From Nageia nagi (Eukaryota; Pinophyta): a stretch of DNA of 64,000 bases. Below the pieces are notes generated by a model, which had not been told where the DNA came from, made no database searches, and saw only the letters and a list, made by a program, of their open reading frames with translations. Positions within the stretch are counted from its first letter, which is position 1. Each line of letters starts with the position of its first letter. Location: assembly GCA_050084985.1 (NCBI GenBank), contig JBITNC010000002.1:38998001-39062000 (forward strand). The letters are read 5' to 3'. Of the stretch, positions 22,601-34,258 are shown one piece after another. The position numbers and the translations under genes were made by a program.

Positions 22601-24090
22601 AATGTCATTCATACATTTCATAGATAGATTATATTAAGTATTACTTAATGAATCTTGTAGATTACTTTTTATTTATATAATTTTTAAAATAATATTAGTA
22701 TTGTGATTTAAGAAGATTTTTTTTAATTATGATTATCAAATACTATAATTAGTATTGATTATATGGATTACTAGGAGTAGGAATTACTATTTATTTCATG
22801 AAAATGATTAATGAGTATTACAAATTGATGAAGTAAATGATTTTAGCAAAATTTTTAAAGATGTAGATTGATTAAAAAATAATATTAATTTAGAATTAGG
22901 GTTCTAAAAGATAATTTACAAGCATTTAGGATATTCTAGGGACTCTTGGGATCAAATTGGGTAAAAATGGGATTCAATAAGATTAAATGGAATCATTTGA
23001 GATCATTTGGAATGAATGCAAAAGAAATGGCTAAGAACTTTCATCAAGTAAACCTATTTTGCTATATGATAAACAAAAAGAATATTCTTTATGTGAGGAC
23101 CACTTAGCATCTCGTAGTGGCTAGATCTTTCTTCACAACTTGTTACTTTATGTATTCAAGAGATATTTTAAAAAATTAGATTCGTATACTCAATACAATG
23201 TGTATGGGATAAATAAGAAAACATGCAACTTCCTAAGCAATCCTATAACTAAAACTTTCGATGTACAACTTAGGGGAAAAGATGAATGGTGTTAAACTCT
23301 AGGTCTTGTTTGTGTAGGGTGTCTTACACCCTCTTCACTATTTGAAAACATTAGTTTATGATTAGTAGAACATGGGTGGTTCTTTTTGTTAATACATTTA
23401 ATAATAAATTAGACTAAATAATAACTCAAGGATATTATTTAATATCCATGGCTCCCCAAGTTATGGGCATAAAAATGTTGAAGCACATGGTGAGCCTAGT
23501 AGATAGTTATGGGTAGACTAGTGACTCATATCATATGAAAGGTGAATCAAGTGGGGATAGCAAGTGTAAAAACTACTAATATTGAGTGAGGGTAACTAGT
23601 AGTCATACCACTTGTAGTTAGTAGATAAGGGTATGATGATTGTTCCATAGATGATGCTACCCATTCATATGAAATTTTACCTAAGATAAACTATCTGATC
23701 CTATAAGATGGATAGTTATCATCATATGGCAATGCTAATTTAGTGGAAGTGCAATCTCTCAAGTGGTATGGACCCCAAGTAGAAAACCACTATGCTATGA
23801 CCAAAAATCCTATTGCACATAAGATGTGGAATAGGAATGGTGAGGTTACTTTTGAGGTGTCTTCTCAATAGGATGAGTGTTGAGGAGTGAACATAAAAAA
23901 AGTTTATCAAAGGTGGTTAACCTAGTTTCTTAACCAATCTTGCCATGTGAGTGCTGAACTAGCTAGTAGCATTACCAAGCTCATGTGGGATCACCTAGTT
24001 CATTCCTAGAATATCAAGTGTCAAACCAAATAAAAAAATTAGGTCTAAATTTTAGGGTTCTGGCTGATGGAAATAAGTGGTTGTGTTTCA
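19661..24090 (+). repeat. 3' LTR of chromovirus, 4.43 kb
   Basis: Canonical TG...CA ends (TGTCAC ... GTTTCA). It is homologous to 11,752-15,605 along its length but about 576 bp longer. The excess matches two additional copies of the internal ~300-bp repeat (marks at 20,722, 21,032, 21,333 and 21,634). Confidence 0.93.
20640..21900. repeat. ~301-310-bp tandem repeats inside the 3' LTR, 4 copies
   Basis: Each unit carries TTAATTATTGTTAGAAGTGT, then an ACCATTTGAAGAG mark, a GTGGTTATTTTATTTAAAGG segment and a TCTCCTTATGCCTTTAGCTA segment. Spacing between marks is 310, 301 and 301 bp. The 5' LTR has only two units (about 12,740-13,400). Confidence 0.92.
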
Positions 24091-24149
24091 CTAACATACA
24101 AATATCATAAAAAATATGTATTTTTATTTTTTGATTTTACTAGCATCTT

Positions 24150-25280
24150 CTTTAAATTCAAGTTATCAAAAAATCACATATCTAGTAATCATGTCAATTA
24201 CTCTTTGATGGATGCTCATACCTTCATATAGAGTTCCCAAAATGGCACATCTTGGAAGAATAATAAAAAAGGTTGCAAATTTTGGCTTTACACTTGATAA
24301 TTCAATCTACTTAAAAGTCTCTAAAGTGTGTCAAAAAACCCATTTTTTGCATATGTTCCAATCATTGCATTCAATAAGACTACATCTTGATGAGGAATCT
24401 TTTCAAATAATTACAAGCCCCTTTCAATGTATCAATTTTGTGCATATCCTATGATAATTACATTTCATGAAATTATGCATCATATATACATAGCTATGAA
24501 GAAATAAGAAGTTTGTAATCGATAGTTGGGATGATGTTCAAAGAAAAAGAACATTGATGTTATATATAAGAATCAAATAGACACCCATAAGTAGTTAGAT
24601 TGAAGTTAATAAAAGGGTGCATATTTTTCATTAAGGAAATAAATTACACCCATAAAACATAGCAAATTTATTAAAATTTAAAGAAATTAACAAGTGTAAT
24701 GAAAGTGATAGGGTATATTCTAAACAAAAAACTTATGTTATGTGATGTGGAGATTGATAATACAAAGTTAATGTTTTTCCATCATAGCCAAAAGTTAGTA
24801 AGATTTTGGTTGTTAGAAGTTGGTAGTGTTCAAAATATGGAAAATTTTGTTAAGGATATTCTTGACAATGCCTTATATGGTCTTCCATATTTTGCATAAA
24901 TGTCTATCAGGGCATTCAAAACCATTATTTTTGATGAAAAACTATTTCACCTTCTCTTTGAGGATGTCCATACCTTCTTTTTGGGTGGAGCAAATTTAAT
25001 TCTGATATGATTTATGAGTGAATTAAGTAGCTTACCCTCTAAAAGGGCATTTCTTATGATGTAATTCTTCTAGAATTGAAGACATATTGAAAAAAATCAA
25101 GCACTCATAACCATAAGAGTAGATGATGAAAAATCATTTTCAACTACTATTTTCATATATATCCCTACCTTCTTCTAAAGCTCCCATGGTAGCACATGTT
25201 GGAAAAATGGGGGAAAAGGTTGTAGAGTTTGGGTTTATAGTATCTAAAAATATTTTAAAATATTATTTTACATGTATCCT
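24150..25280 (-). pseudogene. PPR-protein pseudogene beside a CACTA terminus
   Basis: The - strand carries several pieces of a plant organellar PLS-type pentatricopeptide-repeat protein, in the right order but with frameshifts and stops. From the right: NPNSTTFSPIFPTCATMGAL with EEGRDIYE (about 25,175-25,260); NALIDIYAKYGRPYKALSRI (about 24,860-24,920); and VVLLNAMIGTYAKNGFF (about 24,350-24,400), followed by VKPKFATFLIILPRCAILGT and EGMSIHQRV (about 24,200-24,300). These match the family patterns VSWNAMIAGYxxNGF, VKPNxxTFxxILPACAxLGAL and NALIDMYAKCG. Functional relatives bind RNA in mitochondria or chloroplasts for editing or splicing. Here it is a fragment with the spacing disturbed. A CACTA-like terminus follows at 25,602, so capture by a transposon is likely. 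Confidence 0.85.
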
Positions 25281-25439
25281 ATAATCATTATAATCCATAA
25301 AACTATGTTTGCATAATCCATGGTTAAGAGGGAATTTTTAGGCCCACATAAATGATTTCCACATGAATTTCATTCCTACTTGCATAAATTATTCCCATCC
25401 ACACCTTTCCATTTGATTTTCATCTTTTTTTTAGGGTAG

Positions 25440-25602
25440 TTTTCTAAAAGGTAGTTTTAAAATACCTCTTTGTGATTAATTGGTATAGTTTAATTTTTCC
25501 CAATGAAAACCACCACTAAAACCCCAAATTGATATGGTTTAAAACTATCACTTCAAAATTGCCTCAAATTAACTACCTCTAAAGCCCATTTTTGGTCTAG
25601 TT
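25440..25602. mobile_element. Right terminus of a second CACTA transposon
   Basis: Read inwards on the - strand the end is AACTAGACCAAAAATGGG, then CTTTAGAGGTAG. The first part matches the left end of the CACTA element at 46,627 (CTAGACCAAAAATG), and the second matches its right end at 59,386 (ATGGGCTTTAG). The subterminal 150 bp also resembles 59,225-59,386 (shared GGTTTAAAACTATC). Outside it, the reading frame of a Tat reverse transcriptase starts at once, so it marks an insertion boundary. The other end was not found; it should lie left of the chromovirus. Confidence 0.7.
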
Positions 25603-25603
25603 G

Positions 25604-28260
25604 TATTAGACCTCATAGCAAGATATGAAATGTTGTATTTCAATATTGTTACTCTAGCTACAATCAAATCAACATAAATCTTGAGTATCAACATAATATA
25701 TCATTCATAATACCTTGTGATACTTTTTGCTACAAATTCATATCGCTCATCCTCAAGAATGTTTGAGCTATTTATGAAAGTGCTATCACCTATATCTTTC
25801 ATAACATGATGCATGATATTATGAAATATTATGTGGATGCTCTTCTTGTTAAATTAAACTAATGTCATCATTATATATAATTTCTTATAAGAGTCTTTGA
25901 TAAACTATTAGAATACTATATCAAGTTAAATCTAAAGAAATATATCTTTGGAATCATGTTAATAAAGCTACTAGGGTTCATTATCTCATATTGAGGAATT
26001 AGAGTTAACCCTTCCAAAGAGAAAGGTATTTTCAACATTCCTTTGAAAACTAGCTTCAACTAACTCAGATCCTTAAAATGGATAACTCACATCATCTAAT
26101 ACTTCATTGTAAAATTATCTTATCAATGTAGATCATTCAACAAGTTTCTTAAAAAGGTGAGAAATTCAACTAGAATAGTAACTTTCAAGAAGCATTTGAA
26201 TAAATAAAGAAGTATCTTCTAAAACAACTTGTGTTAGCTTCTCCCCTAAAGAATGATTCATTTTACCTTTTTGTGACTTCTACATATTTCACCCTAAGTG
26301 TAATGCTAGCTCATAAGAATGATAAAGGTATAGATAAATAAATATACTAAATTAGTCATACTCTTATAGATTATGAATTATGATATGTCTACATTGAGAA
26401 GCTCTATATTTCCATATTCTTTATAACTAAGAAACTTAGATATTATATGCTTAATCATAAAACATATGTCATTGCTTGAACTGATCCTCTAAATATATGA
26501 TGAAAAAACCTATCACAATCAAACAATCTCAAAATGGATAATATTTAGATTACATAGTTTGATCTAGAATTCATCAATAAAAATTCAATCAAGGATCATG
26601 CTATGCAAAATGTCCCATTCAAAATGATTAATAACTACTCTTAGAATTTTCTAAACAAATCAATACTTAACATCTTTGAACAACAACAAGTAACTCTTCA
26701 CTTTGATATCTCTAAATGTAAACAAGGGAGAGGTATTGGTACATCCCTTTTCATAGTAATAGGGTCTCCTTTTCATCATTCCTTCAAACTAAATTTTGAA
26801 TATACTAACAATATAGTAGATAAAGAAGCCCTCATACTTTGATTACAAAAAATAATTTTACTTGATTTCAAGACTCTCCTTATTTATGGTGATTCTTAGC
26901 TAGTGGTCAATTAAGTAAAATGAAATTATCAATGTAAGAATGAAGTTAACTAGAAATAAAAAGCTTTATTTAACAAATCCTAAAGATATTTGAGGTTTAT
27001 ACCATTGACTCTACTATAAGATCAACCAACAAGTTATACAATGGCTTCTCTAGCATCTTCCACACCCTTTATATTCGAGGGTGATAAGATCTATGTTATT
27101 ATTCAAAAGCTAAAAAAATTATTATTCGATCAACCAAAGCTACCCACCATCAATTTCTTTGAGCATAACTACTTTCTTACTTGGTAAATTGACATCTACA
27201 ATTATTTGGATGAAGGACTTATTCCATTTTCCATCACCATAGGTAATAAAAGAAACTTACAAGTAAAATTTGCATGCTATTTCATACTTGAAAATATCCT
27301 TTACCACTACAATCATGATAGGGTTCTAGTCCACTACCTCCATGATCTTGAAGCTCTAATTTCTATTCAAGAAGCATATAATGATTCTTGTGGAGCATAT
27401 TTCATTGGCATAGTTGTATCTAAAAAGGTACTCCCTATGGGTTACTACTAGTATATATTTCAAAAAGATTATTTTAAATATATCAAAGGATGTTTTATAT
27501 ATTAACAACACTCTAATATGATATGCTTCACTATTCAAGCTCTCTAACCAATGAAATACTTATGGTTATTTTCTCAATGAGTCTTGATCTCATCAAATGG
27601 ATCCATTTAAAGTCTTCTCAACAACATGATTTAATCATGACCATGAATAAATATTTTACTAAGTAGGTTATATCCATTCCTCTCTCCTCAATGATTAAGA
27701 CACAAGTTACTAATTTTATTCATCATCATGTCAACTGTAGATTTGACACCCCTAATATTCATCACATATAATATAACTCCATTCAAACATAAGGATTTGA
27801 AATAGATCTATGATAAGTACAATATTATTCAAGGATTCTCTACTCCCTACTATCTTCAAGGAAATGACCATGTTGAAGCATAAAATTAAACTCTTATCAA
27901 AATTCTCTTTGATTCGTATTATAAATTGCTCAACTTGCATAATTTGAACTTCTCAATGAAAAAAGAATCGATACCTTAAAAAACATTTGAATCTATCAAG
28001 AGGGTATTAATAGATCATTCAATAAGCACATCAAATATAAAGAGTTACAAATTAGGGACCATGTTCTCAAAAAGAATCATGAAGTCACCATGGAAGAAAT
28101 GAAATACAAAAATTCAAGTTTACACCTAACTAACTTTATCCACTTATTATCACTCATAAATATGGATCAAAATCCTATATTTTAGCCACATTAGAGGTTG
28201 AACAATTGTTTGAGATAATGAAAACCATTCATATTTGACCCTTATATGCTTGATTTTATA
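25604..28260 (+). pseudogene. Tat-lineage Ty3/gypsy pol relic: RT, RNase H, archaeal RNase H, integrase
   Basis: The order of domains identifies the lineage. RT (25,604-26,000): RYEMLY, then SSYNQINI, LKNV, then AITYIFHNMMHDIMKYYVDA, where the second catalytic Asp is Ala, and a KLNPKKCIFG-like block. RNase H (about 26,230-26,640): LIDYELRYVYIEKLYISIFF and KKLRYYMLNHKTYVIA. A second, archaeal-type RNase H (about 26,700-27,070): FDISKCKQGRGIGTSLFIVI, then FKLNFEYTNNIVDKEALIL and YGDS. This extra domain is the hallmark of Tat elements. Integrase (about 27,150-28,000): VLVHYLHDLEALISIQEAYN (the zinc-site His as Tyr), then GYY, and later FKHKDLK, STPYYLQGNDHVEA with the catalytic Glu. Dozens of stops and frameshifts; its 5' part is cut by the CACTA terminus at 25,602. 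The 81-codon open frame at 27,206-27,451 is simply part of the integrase. Confidence 0.88.
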
Positions 28261-29699
28261 CATAATGTTGATAAAAATATAAAATCATACTTTTATCTAT
28301 AATCTCAACTGAGTTGATAATTTATCAACATGTTCGAATTAGGAAGCCAAAGATAGAACTCTCTTACCCATTTCACTTCCATATCATATGTATTAGTAGG
28401 TTCATATCCATCTTTTCTTTTCATCTATTTAGAATATACAAGATGCTACAACCCTAGCTAGATTACTCAATTCAATTACTTCATAAGTCTTACATAAGAC
28501 TAATACTATGGAAACGTTACTTGAACTTGTAAAAGGTAAAATCAAAAGAAAAAAATAAAGGCCTTTACCTCAAATAAGGGGCATGAATGCAAAATGCAAA
28601 AGAATGTTAAAAGTAATACAAGTATAATAAAATACTCTAGGAACTATACCCAATTAAAATAAATAATATGAAGAAACTATTAATTATACTAATTAACTAT
28701 CAAAGTCACAAGAACATGAGAACATTTTTTAAACAAGTATCCATAAGCAAGTTGGGGCATCTATGTCTATCGATCACACATATTTATAGTTAAAAAATCC
28801 ATCATAGTATCACACCCATTTACTCCTCCATAAATGGGTCCCTATTAGTTAAAACATGTCACAAATAGAAGAAGATTCTTTTGTATAGACCTTAATGTGG
28901 TTTTATACCAAAAATAATCAATGAACCTTTGTACATAATCTAAGACAAAGCATAGAATATAGGTCAATTTTTATATACATTATAAAGTACTCTAATATCA
29001 TCCTCTCTTTTTTGTCTTATTGATAGAATTTAGTCATCCTCTCTTCATCTCTCAACATTCTTTCTATCAAGAAAATCCAATCTCATCACTACAACTTTTA
29101 AAATCTATCTTCCTATTGATGACACATCTCATCCTTATGAATATGATATAACAAGGTTTTTAGTTTATTGACATACCACTATGATTTTAAGGGAAGCTTA
29201 TTTGAAATAATGATGATAATTTTAGAAAATTTTGATACCATCCTCTCTCTTTCTTCATCAACTTATTATATCATTTCATCTCATGTTAAGTATAAATCTT
29301 ATCTGGTTTCTTCAATAACATCTTTTGCAATGTTAATTGCATAAACTAGAGCTTATTTTCATATATTAGGGTGGAATTTGGCCCCTAAACATTCACAAAT
29401 AAGTTTTTTTATCACATTATGTTATTATATATATTATCTAGTATCATAACACAAATAAAATATATTATATATCATCATGAAGTGAATCCACTACATCATA
29501 CAATATGTCTTCCATAGGATACAATCATATTAATTCATAATATGCCACTCAAGTCTAGAATAAAATAATAATATCTCACAAATAGTTAAATCTTAGGTGA
29601 CCTTTGCTAAGGATTCAATGAGTGTTGTGAGCTAGCACTTTCATGTCCTCCATAAGCAACTAAAACAATATAAGAACTTGCAGCACTACGATATACTAC
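28261..29699. other. Decayed element DNA, nothing recognised
   Basis: It lies between Tat integrase and the antisense PMD relic. It is probably the untranslated 3' part of the same Tat element, an inference from position only. No motif placed. Confidence 0.4.
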
Positions 29700-31275
29700 A
29701 ACACCATAAGCACTAGTTTTGATCATAATATGTGATAAAATCTTAAATTTATAAGTTTAATTACTTCATGGTATTGTTGAAACTCTACCACCTAGCCTAT
29801 AAATGATGCATTTGGTACCCTCAAGAAGATAATATTCTTGTATTATTTCACCTCCTTCACTAGCATTGTAACATATCTCTACAATATTGATATACTCACA
29901 CCAAACTCTCCCTCCTATTGGAAATAAATGATCCCATTGAGCCTCATCCCTCTTTTTTTTGTACCTATCATGGGTATTAGCAATATGCTCTAACCAATCT
30001 AGTTGTACCTCTACTTATGAAACTTTCTCCACCATTGAAACCAATTGATCCTCCTTAATTGTCAAAGAATGATGTAGTGCATCTTTCTCTTCTCTAAGTA
30101 TTGATACTACATCATCATCATCCTCAAAATAAGTTATCTTATAATTCAAATCATATGTATCCTCACTATGAATCCCCTCATCTCAAACTAAGTCTAGTAC
30201 ACCCTCATATGCTTCATGTCCACTACTCCCCTCCATAGCTCATCATTACATTCTTCTATCCTAACCTAGTTATTTTTTCCCACCATGTGTCATATATCAA
30301 TGTTATCCTTACATCATCTATTATTATAAAATATTAGCCTTATTAGATCTATGGATACTACCTCCACATAGTGACCCTATGGTTGATTGTCTCCTCAAAA
30401 CCTAGTATAAGACATCACTAGAGGAGGAACATCCTAAACTAAAGCATATGTATTGCATCACTCTCCCAAGTTTGATATACTTAATATGCTCTAATATGTG
30501 ACTAATGATCCATTATTCTTATCTTGCCCTTCGTAACTACACCTCATCGATAGACCATATTGGACCTACTAGGTATTGATGCTACAAAATGTGCTTGTGC
30601 CTTAAGATTTATAGAAACTACACATAATATCTCTCATAATGATCAAATCCCATAAATAATTATCTCTCATCATCTTATTTTCACCTTAGAATGTATGCAA
30701 CCTCAGTATTGAATTGACTATGAATATCATATGGTAGCCTTATAGGTCAATTAATTATAATATACTCATATATATATGCTTGAAAAGTTACATTCATGCT
30801 CAATTTGTATCATACCTCAAATTCCTACTTAATTATTTCTCTATAATATTACACTAGAAGATGGAAACCCTATACATACATTAGTCTAATACTAAATCAT
30901 GTATGCAACAACATTATAAAAATGCCATATAAAGTGACCTCCTCTCAATTCATACAAATCAAAGAATTTGATGGTAAGTATCAAGAATATCATTAGTATA
31001 CATTTCTCTAGAGCTTACAAGTTATGTGAATAGAATCAGATAATAATGCTATTAAGATCTTTAATAATTTACATTACACCCTCTATGTTATATAATTATG
31101 TCAACACAGCAATATATTGTAATATATCAATCTCAATAGAGATCACCTGCCCTTTTATTGGTAGCCTCCAGATGTGATAGATGTCCTCTAAAGTAAGAGC
31201 CATCTCTCTAGTGGGAAGATGGAACATACTTGTATGATCATCCTACAACCTCATCAATACAGTTAGCATATTTAC
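29700..31275 (-). pseudogene. Plant mobile domain (PMD) pseudogene 2, antisense to Tat pol
   Basis: The - strand at 31,160-31,240 reads HTSMFHLPTREMALTLEDIY, preceded by MLTVLMRL and followed by IWRLPIKGQVIS. This matches the PMD signature ERWxPxTxTFHLPxGEMxxTLxDV. Downstream (about 29,950-30,240) is a charged coiled-coil-like part (EEKDALHHSLTIKEDQL ... DRYKKKRDEAQWDHL). Frameshifts and stops run throughout. The N-terminal side is cut by the LTR element starting at 31,276. When the TTTAC duplication is counted once, the same frame continues at 45,417 and runs leftward to the motif, so that element inserted into this gene. PMD proteins include host regulators (MAIN/MAIL) and many transposon-carried copies; its place behind Tat pol suggests the latter. 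Confidence 0.78.
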
Positions 31276-31970
31276 TATAGATGCCCTAAAATGATTTATT
31301 ATTTATTTAATAAATCATATCTAGACTTCCTAAATAACTTATTGCAATAATACAAATGTCAAGATAAAGTTGATAGTATAATGCAATACCATGTGTTATA
31401 TTAAATGCTATATCATTTATCACGGTTCATATTTTAAAGTATCTTGAATACAACAATGATCATATTATTTGTAGTGGTTGACCTTCACTTCTTTTCATAT
31501 ATTTGTAGGCTATATATGTGAGTGGAATAGGTTGAACTCCATAGATCAAAACTCTTTGATATAATAAGATATCTAATAGATGATTTTCTTTCATAATCTT
31601 CATCTAGCAATTGTGTCTCTCGATGCTACCTATTATGAGAAATTGTTATACTCTAAGCTATGAAACTTTCTATCTTTTAGCACACTCCATAATTCATCAT
31701 ATCAAATGTTGTTAACAACATGCATGTAGAGGATAAAGGGTCCCAAATTTTCATGGTGGAGGCTATTGATTCATCTAGTGAAGATCCATTACAATCTTGT
31801 ATCCAATCCTATCACAATCCTTTGAAGATCAATTGATATTTGTTGTTCAGGTGCATTCCATTCATGTATATTTGTCATATTTGATATAGTATACATATCT
31901 ATTTCTTCTTATATTTTATATTATTTTATTTATTATGTATATTTGTATTTTAAATAATCTAGGGTGTACA
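31276..31970 (+). repeat. 5' LTR of element B
   Basis: Starts TATAGATGCC (partner: TGAGATGCC) and ends GGTGTACA. The start is set by the matching TTTAC duplication and by the partner LTR's polypurine tract. An 11-bp palindrome (ATGATTTATTA and TAATAAATCAT, 31,291-31,318) is perfect here and in the partner. Confidence 0.88.
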
Positions 31971-31986
31971 TTTTGGTGAACCAACA
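31971..31986 (+). promoter_or_regulatory. Putative primer-binding site of element B
   Basis: TTTTGGTGAACCAACA follows the CA end of the 5' LTR. It shares TTTGGTGAACC with the primer site of element A. The priming tRNA is not assigned. Confidence 0.6.
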
Positions 31987-32136
31987 ATTCATACACACCT
32001 AGATTCCATCCTAGGGCATCCCTTGTTCAGAATCATGAATCCATTCATGTTATTATCTCTTCCCTTACCTAATTTGCTTAGAGTAATATCTTAAGAAAAT
32101 GATAAAATTAGGATTTTTTTTGCCTATATTCCAAAG

Positions 32137-32610
32137 TTGAATCTGAATGAAGAACAACCTAAGGTTTCTACAAGTAAGGTCCATTTTAATGAGATTAGGA
32201 GAGGTATTAGAAATAACCATGATTCACCTATACAAGAGTCTAATCCCAATGATAGAACAAATACTGATGAAGAATATGATACTAAATCTACAAGTTCTAG
32301 TAAAATAATGGATATTATTGGTCAAACCCCCAATAAGCTTAATATATCCATTACTGATTATGATTTTGAAAATGTAAGTTTGGGAAGCCATGGTGATACT
32401 TTTGATAGTGATGCTAAAATTAAAGAATTAGATAGAATTCCTATCCATGTTAGATCAATAAAGGAATTTCTATCTAATAATGGAAAAATGGAGTATTATC
32501 TTACTAATAATTTTGAAAAGGTTATAGATGTTCTAAAAAATTATGAGTTATTACAAGTGGGTACTGCAACTCTACAATCCTTGGATAATTTGTTTTCATA
32601 TGAAATGTAA
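32137..32610 (+). CDS. Element B extra ORF ahead of gag, 157 aa, unknown
   Basis: An open frame starting 166 bases after the 5' LTR. It is hydrophilic, rich in Asn, Ser, Asp and Lys, with an acidic region near residues 40-90. I recognise no domain. The C-terminal third (KEFLSNNGKMEYYLTNNF) looks helical. A related reading continues after a stop into 32,721-32,939, so the original protein was probably longer or fused to gag. Its position between 5' LTR and gag parallels the two extra ORFs of element A, but I see no clear sequence similarity between them. It may equally be the N-terminal part of a long gag polyprotein. It has stayed open although the LTRs are well diverged. Confidence 0.55.
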   Translation: MNLNEEQPKVSTSKVHFNEIRRGIRNNHDSPIQESNPNDRTNTDEEYDTKSTSSSKIMDIIGQTPNKLNISITDYDFENVSLGSHGDTFDSDAKIKELDRIPIHVRSIKEFLSNNGKMEYYLTNNFEKVIDVLKNYELLQVGTATLQSLDNLFSYEM

Positions 32611-32629
32611 TCTCCATAAAAAGGAGGGC

Positions 32630-34258
32630 TTTTGTCACCAAGAAAGATTCCACTAATGGCATGAAATATGCACATGCCACCAATAGTACAAAAGCATAAG
32701 AAACTAAACCTCCAAAAGAGGTGACCATTGAGGATACTGATGAGGAGAGTGAAGCAAAGTCTAAACCTTTGATAACACATTCTAAAGGTCATGGTCCAAG
32801 TATGATTGTTGAGTGTTCTAATAGGGAAAAAGGTAAGGGCATGTTGATTGATGATGAAGGTGCAAAATACATTGCTAAACAAGTTTCTATTATGATTAAT
32901 AATACTTATGTACATGATCCTAATTGGTCAAAAGAATAGCATGAAATAAAATTGAAGCTATTTTTGAAGCTCAAGAAACTGATCACTTTCAAAAGGCTAA
33001 AGAGGAACAACAATTACAGTTTATGTTAAAATTTATTGATAAACTTAAGCATGAGAGAATACATAGGATAGGACCATTTGTACCCCTAAAAAAGGTTGAG
33101 ATTAGAAAATAAAAATTAAATAAGCCAACCTCTCAAAATAGGAAAGCACCACCACAAACCCCACCACTAGCCCTAAATATCAATATACCTATAGGGAATA
33201 AGCCTATAGTGCAAAACCAACAACTTATAAAACCTCCTATAGTGACCAATATTGGAATATAGTGTAGGAGAGGCTTGAAAACTTAGAAAAATATATGCCT
33301 AAAGATGATAAAGATGATTTTCTATGTTGCTTAAAGTGTCCATTGACTAATAGAATTATTTCTAGATTATTTGTTGGTAAAAAGAGTGTGAAATTTACAA
33401 AATTTAATGATTTACAAGATCCAAAAATGCATGTTAGAAAATTTCAAGAGGAATCTATTGAATATGTTCATGATAAAGATATGCTTGTAAAATTATTTTC
33501 AAGTAGCTTGAAAGATGATGCATTGAAATGGTACTTTAGTCTTCCTAAAAAGAGTATTGATAAGTATGAGGATTTAATACATAAATTTTGAAAAACTTTA
33601 GATATGATATCACATAAAAAGTTCAATTCAAGTATTTGTATAAAATTAATCAATTGAATAATCAAGATGTAACTTATTTTTTGAAAGTATAGAAACAAAT
33701 TGCAAATATGATCTTTGTTCTTGACCAAGATTTAAAGAATACTTTTACAAATGCTTTATTCCTTATGTATAGATTATAGGTTGTATCTAACACTAGATTT
33801 ACATTAGCTAAAATGGTAGATGTTTTTCTTAAAAAGGAAAATTGTATCAAGAAAACTTATAAGAAGCATTATCAAAAACCTCAAGTGTATGAAAAGAAAG
33901 ATAAAACTCAAATATATGAAAAGAAAGAAAAATTGCAAGTGTATGCTATAGCTAATGTTGATAAAAATATACTAGACTACAAAGGAAGTTTACTAAGATA
34001 ATTTATAATATTGATAATATTCTTAATGTGTTATTGAATAAAGAGCTTATTGAGCTTCCACCAATGGTTCAACATCACTTCTCTAATGATGTTCTTGAAA
34101 ATTATAAATATGAATAATTTTACAATTATCATAGTACACTAGGGAACCTAACAAAAAATAATAGGATCTTAAGAAATATCATTCAAGATTTTATTGATAA
34201 TAAAGTAATTCAGATGGATGATAATCCCAAAGTAGTAGAAGGGCTTATACATCCTGAT
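32630..34258 (+). pseudogene. Gag-like remnant of element B (resumes at 39,665)
   Basis: A broken gag. An acidic and basic linker lies at 32,721-32,939 (72 codons). The capsid-like core is open at 33,295-33,591: FTKFNDLQDPKMHVRKFQEE, then LKDDALKWYFSLPKKSIDKY. This has the same plan as the element A core (KYNGKSDPRMH ... LGKEASDWYYGL). A Lys-rich part follows at 33,813-34,001 with a repeated YEKK unit, then a decayed version of the C-terminal Cys/His region near 34,115 (YNYHSTLGNLT, first Cys lost). The frame runs to 34,258, where copia interrupts it, and picks up in frame at 39,665 (LDIFTNTLPK after a stop). Several stops make it inactive. Confidence 0.82.

Larger units (their letters stand above)
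11752..24090 (+). mobile_element. Old Ty3/gypsy chromovirus with very long LTRs
   Basis: A 12.3-kb element. It is flanked by a perfect 5-bp target duplication, CTAAC at 11,747-11,751 and 24,091-24,095. The LTRs are 11,752-15,605 and 19,661-24,090. A decayed methionine-tRNA primer site follows the left LTR. The internal 4.05 kb keeps fragments of gag, RT, RNase H, integrase and a chromodomain-like end, all on + and all broken. The protease and the N-terminal part of RT are missing between the gag zinc knuckle (16,934-16,972) and the PKIDDLF-like RT motif near 17,125, an internal deletion. Gag-pol order, the primer site and the chromodomain place it among chromoviruses; the long LTRs resemble Tekay/Del-type elements, which is inference. 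The LTRs differ by roughly 10% in the ~165 bases I compared, so it is an old insertion. Confidence 0.95.

Noticed and set aside
27206-27451. Stand-alone 81-aa gene
   Set aside because: The sequence fits the integrase N-terminal region of the surrounding Tat pol relic, with neighbouring motifs before and after it.
31282-31286. LTR start of element B at TGCCC, with flank ATAGA
   Set aside because: The flank after the other LTR is TTTAC, not ATAGA. Moving the start 6 bases left gives a perfect TTTAC pair and agrees with the polypurine tract ending at 44,693.
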